Assembly: GCF_022808675.1 (NCBI RefSeq)
Contig: NZ_JAKZKV010000002.1
Span: 310,001 to 374,000, forward strand
DNA: 64,000 nucleotides
Direction of reading: 5' to 3'
From: Parabacteroides sp. FAFU027
Lineage (GTDB): Bacteria; Bacteroidota; Bacteroidia; Bacteroidales; UBA7332
The notes under the pieces were generated by a model. The model was not told the origin of the DNA. It saw only the letters and a list, made by a program, of their open reading frames with translations, and did not search any database. The position numbers were made by a program, and so were the translations under genes. Of the stretch, positions 8,512 to 15,775 are shown piece by piece. Position 1 is the first letter of the stretch. Every line of letters starts with the position of its first letter.

Positions 8512-9717
8512 ATGAAAGGAAAAGACTTAAAACCGCATATCGGCATTTTTGGCCGACGGAATCTGGGCAAAAGCTCATTGATCAACCTGCTCTCGGGCCA
8601 GGATGTAGCTATCGTGTCGGAACAGGCAGGTACGACAACCGACCCTGTGAAGAAATCGGTAGAGATTTTCGGAATCGGTCCGGCTATCCTCGTGGACACC
8701 GCCGGGATCGACGACGAAGGAACATTGGGAGCAAAACGGGTAGAGCGCACCAAACAAGTACTGCCAACACTTGATGCTGCCTTGGTGGTAATGGCGCATA
8801 ACTCATTTAACACAGAAGAGATTGAGCTCATTGAACAACTCAACAACTTCAGTGTCCCTTACGTGATTCTGCACCAGAAAAGCGACCTGGAAGAGCTCCA
8901 AACCGAGACTCTGAAGAAAATCCGCGCAGTGACTGAAGCTCCGGTCATCGAGACTAACACCATCGACCTCACCATGCGGGACAAAATCATCGAAGCGCTC
9001 AAACCGGTCATTCCGACCACTGCATTTGTAAAGCCACAACTGCTCGAAGGTTTGATTAAACCGAAAGATGTGGTGCTGCTGGTGACCCCGATTGACCTCG
9101 CGGCACCGGAAGGTCGCATGATTCTGCCTCAGGTGATGGCCCTGCGCGATGTGCTTGACCATGATGCGATTTGCGTGACGGTGAAAGAAACTGAACTGGA
9201 GGATTTTCTGAAAACAGGTATCCGTCCGGCATTGGTCATCACAGACAGCCAGGCCTTTGGACTGGTATCCAGGATAGTCCCGAAAGATATTCCGCTAACC
9301 GGATTCAGCATTGTCTTTGCCCGGTTTAAAGGTGATTTCGCCAACTTCATGAAAGGAACTGTCAAGCTGTCGCACCTCAACGACGGAGATAAGATCCTCA
9401 TCCTCGAATCCTGTACCCATCAGGTCACCTGCGATGATATTGGCCGGGTGAAACTTCCGCGCTGGATTCGTGAGTTTTCGAAGAAAAACGTGGAGTTTGA
9501 TGTTGTTTCCGGAAATGCACCGCTTCCGCAAGACCTGAGCCAATACGCGCTGGTACTGCAATGCGGCGGTTGCATGGTCACCCGTAAACAAATTATCAAC
9601 CGACTGAAGATGGCTACCGACAAGGGCGTTGCCGTGACCAACTACGGCATGGCCATTGCTTATCTGCACGGTATTTTCGACCGGGTGACGGCTCCATTTG
9701 CCCATATCAACGAATAA
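8512..9717 (+). CDS. hydF: [FeFe]-hydrogenase maturation GTPase HydF
   Basis: HydF is the GTPase scaffold on which the 2Fe subcluster is assembled before transfer to apo-hydrogenase. The start is set at the ATG of MKGKDLKPHIG (401 aa); longer frames begin inside the upstream repeat. The G domain has a P-loop (GRRNLGKSS, residues 14-22) and G3 DTAG (62-65). The C-terminal cluster domain has Cys301-x-His303 and Cys351-x-x-Cys354. The usual HCxxC is QCGGC here, with Gln350 in place of His. Spacing between the two halves is 46 residues, within the family range. It lies between hydG and hydE, flanked on both sides by repeat elements. Confidence 0.97.
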   Translation: MKGKDLKPHIGIFGRRNLGKSSLINLLSGQDVAIVSEQAGTTTDPVKKSVEIFGIGPAILVDTAGIDDEGTLGAKRVERTKQVLPTLDAALVVMAHNSFNTEEIELIEQLNNFSVPYVILHQKSDLEELQTETLKKIRAVTEAPVIETNTIDLTMRDKIIEALKPVIPTTAFVKPQLLEGLIKPKDVVLLVTPIDLAAPEGRMILPQVMALRDVLDHDAICVTVKETELEDFLKTGIRPALVITDSQAFGLVSRIVPKDIPLTGFSIVFARFKGDFANFMKGTVKLSHLNDGDKILILESCTHQVTCDDIGRVKLPRWIREFSKKNVEFDVVSGNAPLPQDLSQYALVLQCGGCMVTRKQIINRLKMATDKGVAVTNYGMAIAYLHGIFDRVTAPFAHINE

Positions 9718-9730
9718 ACAAATAGCCTAT

Positions 9731-9833
9731 TTTCACCACAGAGCTCCACAGAGCAAGACACGGAGAACCACAGAGAAATTAAAATCAACTCTGTGGTTCT
9801 CTGTAAAAAACCTCCGTGTCACTCTGTGATAAG
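9731..9833. repeat. Imperfect palindromic CACAGAG-type repeat between hydF and hydE
   Basis: About 100 bp. The left arm repeats CCACAGAG three times with GACACGGAG. The right arm is the reverse complement with the same words (CTCTGTGGTT, CTCCGTGTC, CTCTGTG). The arms can fold into a long interrupted hairpin centred near 9785. The hydE reading frame extends open into it, but the real start is downstream. Confidence 0.8.
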
Positions 9834-9849
9834 GATTCTACCCTATAAA

Positions 9850-10929
9850 ATGATTGAAACAATTCTCCAAAAAGGGACCTTCACCCGCGAGGACCTAATT
9901 GAACTCCTCAACGCGGAGGGCGAAGAGCGCCAGCTGCTGCTCCGACGTGCCGCCGAAGTCAAAGAGGCGGAAGTGGGCAACGTGGTCTATCTGCGGGGGC
10001 TGATTGAGTTCTCCAACCGATGCGCAAAAAATTGCCTCTACTGCGGCATCCGGTACGACAACAAATCGGTGCATCGCTATTCGGTTTCGGATGAGGAGAT
10101 TCTGGAAGCGGCGAAATACGCTTACGGGCAGCGGTTCGGCTCCATCGTGTTGCAATCCGGTGAAATCGTCAGCCCTGTATTTACAGAACATGTGGAACGA
10201 CTTCTACAGGAGATTAAAAAGTTATCCGACGGGGAACTGGGCATTACACTTTCCTGCGGCGAACAGAGTGAAGAGACTTATCGCCGGTGGTTTAAGGCCG
10301 GAGCGCACCGTTACCTGTTGCGCATCGAAAGTTCGACGCCGGAGTTATACGCAAAAATTCACCCGAATGATGAAAATCACAGTTATCAACACCGTGTGGA
10401 TTGTCTGATGTTGCTCAATAAAATCGGCTACCAAGTGGGAACCGGAGTAATGGTGGGGCTGCCATTCCAAACGGTCGAACATCTGGCCAATGATTTGCTC
10501 TTTATGCGGGATCTGGACATCGACATGTGCGGTATGGGGCCATACATCGAACATCAGGAGACTCCGCTATATGCCTACAAAGAGACTCTTTGGCCGTTAC
10601 AAAAGCGTTTTGACATGACGCAAAATATGGTGGCCATCCTCCGCATCATGATGAAGGATATCAACATCGCAGCGACCACCGCATTGCAGGCGATTGATAA
10701 GCTGGGAAGGGAAAAAGTGATCCGCACCGGAGCCAACATCATCATGCCCAATATCACTCCCGGCATTTACCGAAATGATTACAAGCTCTATGAAAATAAG
10801 CCCTGCACCGATGAAAATGCCGACGATTGCACCCGGTGCATCGAAGTGCGGGTAAAACTGGCGGATAACGAAGTGGGATTTGCCGAATGGGGGGACTCGA
10901 AACACTATAAGAAGAAAAAACGGAAGTAA
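9850..10929 (+). CDS. hydE: [FeFe]-hydrogenase maturase HydE (radical SAM)
   Basis: HydE is a radical SAM enzyme that processes the HydG-derived iron-CO-cyanide-cysteine synthon during H-cluster assembly. The start is set at the ATG of MIETILQKG (359 aa), because the longer open frame enters the upstream repeat. The SAM cluster motif is CAKNCLYC (Cys58, Cys62, Cys65). A second, peripheral cysteine set CX7CX2C (Cys319, Cys327, Cys330) matches the spacing of the accessory cluster in Thermotoga HydE. It is last in the hyd cluster; its stop codon lies inside a terminator hairpin. Confidence 0.97.
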   Translation: MIETILQKGTFTREDLIELLNAEGEERQLLLRRAAEVKEAEVGNVVYLRGLIEFSNRCAKNCLYCGIRYDNKSVHRYSVSDEEILEAAKYAYGQRFGSIVLQSGEIVSPVFTEHVERLLQEIKKLSDGELGITLSCGEQSEETYRRWFKAGAHRYLLRIESSTPELYAKIHPNDENHSYQHRVDCLMLLNKIGYQVGTGVMVGLPFQTVEHLANDLLFMRDLDIDMCGMGPYIEHQETPLYAYKETLWPLQKRFDMTQNMVAILRIMMKDINIAATTALQAIDKLGREKVIRTGANIIMPNITPGIYRNDYKLYENKPCTDENADDCTRCIEVRVKLADNEVGFAEWGDSKHYKKKKRK

Positions 10930-10952
10930 ATGTGATTTACTTCCGTTTTTTT
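10916..10952 (+). terminator. Terminator overlapping the 3' end of hydE
   Basis: A perfect 16-bp stem (10916-10931 with 10935-10950, loop GTG) ends in T residues and contains the hydE stop codon. Confidence 0.92.
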
Positions 10953-10962
10953 GTTGAATCAA

Positions 10963-10996
10963 ACACCTGACAGGTTTTAAAAAACCTGTCAGGTGT
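10963..10996. repeat. Perfect palindrome of the ACCTGACAGGT family, copy 1
   Basis: A 16-bp perfect stem with an AA loop (arms 10963-10978 and 10981-10996, starting ACACCTGACAGG). It lies between convergent hydE and pdxB and may also terminate pdxB transcription. A second member of the family is at 57356-57388. Confidence 0.85.
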
Positions 10997-11006
10997 AAAA
11001 CAGCAA

Positions 11007-12125
11007 CTATTCTTCAATAATCTGAAATCCCAGTTTCCCGAGCAGCTCCTTCTCTTTTCCTACAGCCCCTATTACCTGATAAGCTTTAGGTTCGCGACGG
11101 AGGTAGTAATTATCGCGGAATGAAACGAACATGCCCGGGTCTTCCTTGAGACGGCGGGAATCGAGTTCGATATCATACGTTTTCAGGATGGCTTCCTCTA
11201 TGCGGTAATTGACATTTTCACGCAGGTCAATAAGCGGATGAGGCGCAGCTGGAGGAACGATGCTGCTGATATCAATCGGCACATCGAAGAATTCCGATAC
11301 ATTTTCCAACGTAATGCGGGTCGCATTGAGCTTTCCGTCAGTTGAGAATCCTGCAATGTGCGGCGTTGCCAGAATGGCCTCCTTCAGCAATTCGCGGTTA
11401 ATCTCCGGTTCATTTTCCCAACAATCAATAATAACACCTTCCACCAGGCTACATTTCAGGGCATGCAGCAACGCCGTTTCATCAATAATCCCTCCCCGGG
11501 CCGTATTGATGATGTATGGGTGTTTTTTCAACTGGTGGAAGAAATATTCGTTTGCCAAATGAAAGGTCTGGAACTCTCCCGCACGCACCATCGGGGTGTG
11601 AAAAGTGATGATGTCCGCTTCATTGGCGATTGTTTCCAAATCGACAAAACCATCCTTGCCCTCTTTGCGGGCACGGGGCGGGTCGTTGAGCAAGACACGC
11701 ATGCCCAGCGCTTCGCACACACGGGCTACGCGGGTCCCGATATTACCGACACCGATGATACCAATGGTTTTTCCTTCGAGTTTGATGCGGGTCTTAGAAA
11801 GATGCATCAGAGTAGCCAGAATGTACTGGGTAACAGAATCGGCATTACATGCCGGAGCATTTTCCCACTCGATGTGATGAGCGGCACAATATTCACGGTC
11901 GATGTGGTCGAAACCGATATTGGCCGTACCGATAAACTCCACCGCACTACCTTCGAGCAGTTCACGGTTACACTTGGTGGGGGTTCGAACCAACAAGACG
12001 TTGGCATCCTTTATCGTATCGCGGTTAAATCCTTTGGCGGGAAGGTAGGTCACCTCCGCATAATTCTCGATGAGTCCTTTGAGCGCCGGAATTTTGTCAT
12101 CCGCGGCGATGATGAGTTTCTTCAT
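11007..12125 (-). CDS. pdxB: 4-phosphoerythronate dehydrogenase
   Basis: PdxB oxidises 4-phospho-D-erythronate in the DXP-dependent pathway to pyridoxal phosphate. The 372-aa protein is a D-2-hydroxyacid dehydrogenase. It has the NAD-binding motif GVGNIGTR, catalytic Arg in NTARGGIIDE and catalytic His in ATPHIAGFS. The N-terminal block with VRTPTKCNRELL and FIGTANIGFDHID resembles E. coli PdxB more than serA products. An extra C-terminal dimerisation domain (about residues 285-372) supports PdxB. It stands alone: a palindrome lies downstream and 147 bp without clear signals lie upstream. Confidence 0.88.
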   Translation of the reverse strand: MKKLIIAADDKIPALKGLIENYAEVTYLPAKGFNRDTIKDANVLLVRTPTKCNRELLEGSAVEFIGTANIGFDHIDREYCAAHHIEWENAPACNADSVTQYILATLMHLSKTRIKLEGKTIGIIGVGNIGTRVARVCEALGMRVLLNDPPRARKEGKDGFVDLETIANEADIITFHTPMVRAGEFQTFHLANEYFFHQLKKHPYIINTARGGIIDETALLHALKCSLVEGVIIDCWENEPEINRELLKEAILATPHIAGFSTDGKLNATRITLENVSEFFDVPIDISSIVPPAAPHPLIDLRENVNYRIEEAILKTYDIELDSRRLKEDPGMFVSFRDNYYLRREPKAYQVIGAVGKEKELLGKLGFQIIEE

Positions 12126-12272
12126 TATTTTAGGTTTTTATTGACCTCAAACAACGGCCTGTCTCCCCGTCATTCTCTTACCTGTCATGTCATTGTCTAT
12201 AGATTAAACAAACTCCCTGGGGAGATGTTTTTCGCTTTTTTCAGTAGTTTGAAAAAATGTAGATATTCCCTG

Positions 12273-13181
12273 TTATCCCTTCTGCGTCAGGCGACCAAAG
12301 AGTTCTTCAAGGGTGAATTCCTTTCTTGTCAGAGTGAGGATTACCCATCCTTTTTCGACGGAGGTACGGAACAATGATTCGCGGATATCACTCTCCGCGG
12401 TGAGGCGATAGTATTTTCCGGAAACCTTTTCCACATTAATCACATCAGCCAAAGACTCCAGCTCTTCCACCGAAACTTCATTCAGAAACTCCACATCAAT
12501 GCTCTGACGATTGGCACCGGTACGAAGCAGACGTTCGGTCAGGTCGTCGGCCACGATTTTTCCATCATTGATAATAATGGTGCGCTCGCACATAGCGGCA
12601 GCCTCTTGCAGGATGTGCGTGGAGAGGATAACGGTCTTCTCACGGCCCAGTTCGCGGATGAAGTTGCGGATTTCAATCAACTGGTTCGGGTCGAGACCGG
12701 TAGTAGGTTCATCCAGGATGAGTACTTCGGGGTCGTGCATCAACGCCTGGGCAAGTCCCACACGCTGTCGGTAACCTTTGGAAAGCTGGCCGATTTTCTT
12801 GGTTTGCTCTTTCGTCAGGCCCGTCTGTTCGATCAATTGGTCGATGCGTTGTTTTGCGTCTCCCTTCATTGGATAAAATCCGGCCGCAAACTCTAAATAT
12901 TCACGCACGTACATATCGGGGTAAAGCGGGTTATTCTCGGGCAAATACCCAATCAGTCGCTTAACGGCCATCGGGTCGGTTGAGACATCTATCCCGCACA
13001 CTTTAGCAGTACCTTCATCAGCAGCCAGCAGTCCGGTGATGATCTTCATCGTAGTAGATTTACCGGCACCGTTAGGCCCCAGGAAAGCGACCACCTCCCC
13101 TTTCGGGATGTCAAATCCGACGGAATGTAAGACCTGACGCTCGTCGTAGCTTTTGGATATATTATTGAGTTGAATGGACAT
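12273..13181 (-). CDS. gldA: ABC transporter ATP-binding protein, GldA-like
   Basis: A 302-aa ATPase subunit. It has Walker A GPNGAGKST, signature LSKGYRQRVGLAQ, Walker B VLILDEPTTGLD and the H-loop STH. The C-terminal 75 residues form the extension found in GldA. In gliding Bacteroidetes GldA works with GldF and GldG; in non-gliding Bacteroidales it is kept and its transport substrate is unknown. No permease gene is adjacent, so the assignment to GldA rests on sequence alone. Alternative: another multidrug- or export-type ABC ATPase. Confidence 0.75.
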   Translation of the reverse strand: MSIQLNNISKSYDERQVLHSVGFDIPKGEVVAFLGPNGAGKSTTMKIITGLLAADEGTAKVCGIDVSTDPMAVKRLIGYLPENNPLYPDMYVREYLEFAAGFYPMKGDAKQRIDQLIEQTGLTKEQTKKIGQLSKGYRQRVGLAQALMHDPEVLILDEPTTGLDPNQLIEIRNFIRELGREKTVILSTHILQEAAAMCERTIIINDGKIVADDLTERLLRTGANRQSIDVEFLNEVSVEELESLADVINVEKVSGKYYRLTAESDIRESLFRTSVEKGWVILTLTRKEFTLEELFGRLTQKG

Positions 13182-13405
13182 GAATTTTACTTTAATGATT
13201 TAAGAAAATGGCACGCGGTTGACACAGATGCGACTGATTGGCACGGATTTTTTTCTCCAATATCGAAAAAGACTTCCGGAGCGAGACTTTCGGGAACCTT
13301 CGAAAGCTATCTGCATGCGTGCATTGCAAAACTACACAATGATTTTAAGAAACGGGAAAGTAGAGCAAAGGAAAATAGCAGAGTGAATCAGGTTTTTGTT
13401 TACCC
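13182..13405. other. Intergenic region upstream of gldA
   Basis: About 220 bp with no gene. A weak minus-strand -7 match (TAGTTTTG) lies at 13327-13334. The stretch near 13216-13250 (GACACAGATG ... GGCACGGAT) resembles the CACAGA/CACGGA words of the repeat at 9731 and may be a decayed copy. Confidence 0.3.
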
Positions 13406-13615
13406 CGGAGTTTATTCAATTCACCCCGGTCCAAAATATGGCTCCCCCAACGCAAATTATAGCAGACCCGATACAAAATAAAGTAACCCCGAAGTGAATT
13501 AAGGCGGCCCCAACACAAAATATAGCAGCTCTGATCCCAATTAAAGAAAGCGCAAAGCATAATAAAGCAACGTCGATGCGAATAAAAGCTTCACGGGAGT
13601 AAAATAAATAGATAA
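13406..13615. repeat. 21-bp tandem array no. 1 (10 degenerate units)
   Basis: Ten consecutive units of exactly 21 bp (starts at 13406, 13427, 13448 and so on to 13595) with no indels. The consensus is roughly CRANRCAAAWTAAAGC followed by ARCCC, the core AAWTAWAGC being best kept. Units differ from one another at many sites. A minus-strand open frame through the array encodes hydrophobic heptads, as expected of any 21-bp unit without stops. It lies downstream of the helical-protein gene at 13743-14483, beyond that gene's terminator. Confidence 0.88.
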
Positions 13616-13642
13616 CGATGGAATTTACCAACCTGAAAAGAC

Positions 13643-13683
13643 AAAAAAAAGGGCCGCAGTGAAGGGTTATAAAACTGCGGCCC
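13643..13683 (-). terminator. Terminator of the 13743-14483 gene
   Basis: Stem GGGCCGCAGT (13651-13660) pairs with ACTGCGGCCC (13674-13683). Read on the minus strand it is followed by eight T residues (13650-13643). Confidence 0.92.
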
Positions 13684-13742
13684 GGAAAACAATCAGCTAC
13701 GACGGCAATCGCGTGATTGCATAGGGAAAATAGGTCTTTCCT

Positions 13743-14483
13743 CTAGTTATATGCGCGGAATTCCAATCCCGATACCTGATTGTACTGTACGCTCGATGCG
13801 CCAAAGAGCGATTTGATGTAACTTTTTGCCTTGGCAGCCACATCGACCAGCCCGGTTTCATCGGTATAAAGGAGTTGATTCCGTTGTAAGCGGGCATTCT
13901 TGAGATTCGCCTCGGAAGAGACCACATCTGAGTTCAATGCTTTCAACCTAGCGAGCAAAGTATTCAAAGCCTCCGTTTTCAGTTCAGCTTCATTGGGGTT
14001 AAATCCTGCTGCAACAAGCAGTTTTATCAGTTTGTCAAGGTTGTCAATCCGGTTGTCAAAACTTGTCTGGGCAGCCGAGATTTCATTCACCTCTTTGCCG
14101 GCAGCAATCAGGGCCGCTTTTTCTTCATCGGTCAGTTTGGAAGAGGTACGCACACCCCTGATTTTACGGATAACCGCCTTCACACCCTCCACCGTCTGTG
14201 GCAAAGCATCAGAGGCTTCGATGGCTCCGGAAAGACGGGAGCACAAGGCGCTTAGCGGATCAAAGGCATTGCGGCGAATATCGGATGCTACCTTATTCGC
14301 AGCCTCAGCGGTATTCACCAGCTCGAGTGAGTTCTGCGAAGAGGTCACCAGACCCTGAATCATGGCCGCTTTGAGGGACTCTTTGGATGGATTGTAGGCT
14401 TCACCATATCCGAGGATGAAGGTGTGCAGGGTAGCGAAGTTTGCTACGTTCTTAGCATGGCCGGTTTCGGAGGTACTTGACAT
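13743..14483 (-). CDS. Uncharacterised helical protein beside tandem array 1
   Basis: A 246-aa protein with no signal peptide, no membrane segment and a single cysteine, rich in Ala, Ser, Leu and Lys, and predicted almost wholly helical. Recognisable local features are AYNPSKESLKAAMI near residue 29, VIRKIRGVR near 105 and a repeated NRIDNLDKLIKLL helix near 145. I recall similar unnamed proteins in other Bacteroidetes but no function for them. It has its own terminator, followed by a 21-bp tandem array at 13406-13615. It is grouped by context with the genes at 21794 and 56625. Confidence 0.7.
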   Translation of the reverse strand: MSSTSETGHAKNVANFATLHTFILGYGEAYNPSKESLKAAMIQGLVTSSQNSLELVNTAEAANKVASDIRRNAFDPLSALCSRLSGAIEASDALPQTVEGVKAVIRKIRGVRTSSKLTDEEKAALIAAGKEVNEISAAQTSFDNRIDNLDKLIKLLVAAGFNPNEAELKTEALNTLLARLKALNSDVVSSEANLKNARLQRNQLLYTDETGLVDVAAKAKSYIKSLFGASSVQYNQVSGLEFRAYN

Positions 14484-14895
14484 AGATTTCGGTATTAATT
14501 ATGAGTAAATGCGAAACACAAAAAGCAACTCGTTCAGAATCGTTTGCAATTATACAACTTATATTTGAATCCACACCATTTCTATTTAACATTTCGGCAA
14601 AACTTGCACAAAAAACATACTTTCTCTAATCCTAAAGAGTCAAAACCGGGATATTTTAGCCTATTTTTCATACTCACCCCTACAACTTCAGTTTTCCGGT
14701 TTAAAATATTTCATCTTTTTAATAGGACAACCAACGTAGAGTCCTATCTTTGCCGTGAAATAATCAGTCAAAATTCACAAAATCCACGAATACGATGATG
14801 AAGTACAAATACATTATTTCATCCAGCTATCGAAAATAAATGAGACTCAAACTCTTATATTAATATCAAAAACGAATATCCATACAATCCCATTT
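14484..14895. other. Divergent intergenic region
   Basis: About 410 bp, AT-rich. TATCTTTG at 14745-14752 is a good -7 box for the downstream barrel gene (leader about 140 nt), without a clear -33. No gene or strong hairpin was seen. Confidence 0.35.
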
Positions 14896-15682
14896 ATGAA
14901 CTTTACTCCGAAACAAAGAATCCTGATTTGCTTTCTTTCCATAACATTTCTCATTCCTGAAACACGAGCTCAGGTTAGCGAAATTATTAAACGGGAAAAC
15001 CAATCCAATATTTGTATCCCGATTTTCAAACCGAAGCCACCTCTATACTGAAATATCATATCAGTCAGGGATTGCGTCATTCAAGATGAATAGTCTCAAA
15101 AGCTTGCTTGAGCGTGAAGTTTTCGACCATTATCCATTATACCGCAACTCGAGGCTATTTCCAATTGGCATTACACATACCATCCAAATCGGAAGAAAAG
15201 ACCAGAACTGTGCTTATGGGATTGCGCTGGAATTCATCAATACCAGCAGCAAGACTGAACTCGCAACCGACAGCATCGGTGCTCCTACTGAAATCAAACT
15301 ACACGGATACAATCTGGGATTTTATTACCAAAAAACGGTAAATACACTGATCATCAACGACTGCATGGTCGAATACGGATACCGGATAGACTGTGGACTC
15401 ACGCGAACTCATATTGACATAAATAATCAACTTGACATTATCGGCGGAGTTTCAAATGATAAGTATGCCAGTAGAGGGTTCTTCGCCGAACCTTCTCTGT
15501 TTGTTCGCATACCTTGTAATGACTGGCTGAATATTGATGTAAGAGGAGGATATAACTTCAACGCCAATGGTGATATCGGAAACAAAAACGACACCTCTAT
15601 CACGCTTTCTTTTAATGGCACGACCCAACATGTCAATTGGAGTGGATGGCGTCTGAAAGCCGGACTTGTCGCTAGTTTTTAA
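14896..15682 (+). pseudogene. Outer-membrane beta-barrel gene split by a frameshift
   Basis: The first frame (14896-15051) encodes a clear signal peptide (MNFTPKQRILICFLSITFLI, ending ETRAQ) followed by about 26 residues and a stop. The second frame, shifted by one, is open from before 15000 to 15682. It encodes about 200 residues of alternating barrel strands ending in WRLKAGLVASF, with the terminal aromatic typical of outer-membrane barrels. In the second frame the sequence just upstream of the first ATG (15086) still reads as barrel strand (EISYQSGIASF). One gene with a +1 or -1 shift near 14990-15045 explains both parts. It is either a decayed gene or an assembly error. Confidence 0.7.
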
Positions 15683-15696
15683 GATATCGAGCACTA

Positions 15697-15718
15697 CCCC
15701 TTGATTCCCATCAAGGGG
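15697..15718 (+). terminator. Hairpin after the barrel gene
   Basis: CCCCTTGAT (15697-15705) pairs with ATCAAGGGG (15710-15718). There is no T tract, so it may be a processing or attenuation hairpin. The stem plus the following TAAATGGC resembles the start of the intergenic repeat found at 59401 and 62405. Confidence 0.55.
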
Positions 15719-15775
15719 TAAATGGCTATGAATTTGAAACGAAAGGTAATCCCCGATTAGAATTGATGGGTAGAA

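Noticed and set aside
9793..9849. An earlier start for hydE
   Set aside because: It lies inside the CACAGAG repeat; the HydE-like sequence begins at the ATG at 9850.
11358..12377. A 339-codon frame opposite pdxB
   Set aside because: It is a shadow of pdxB codon structure, extending past its start without any domain.
13416..13631. A hydrophobic 71-codon minus-strand frame as a small membrane protein
   Set aside because: It arises from tandem array 1, with no start context or family likeness.
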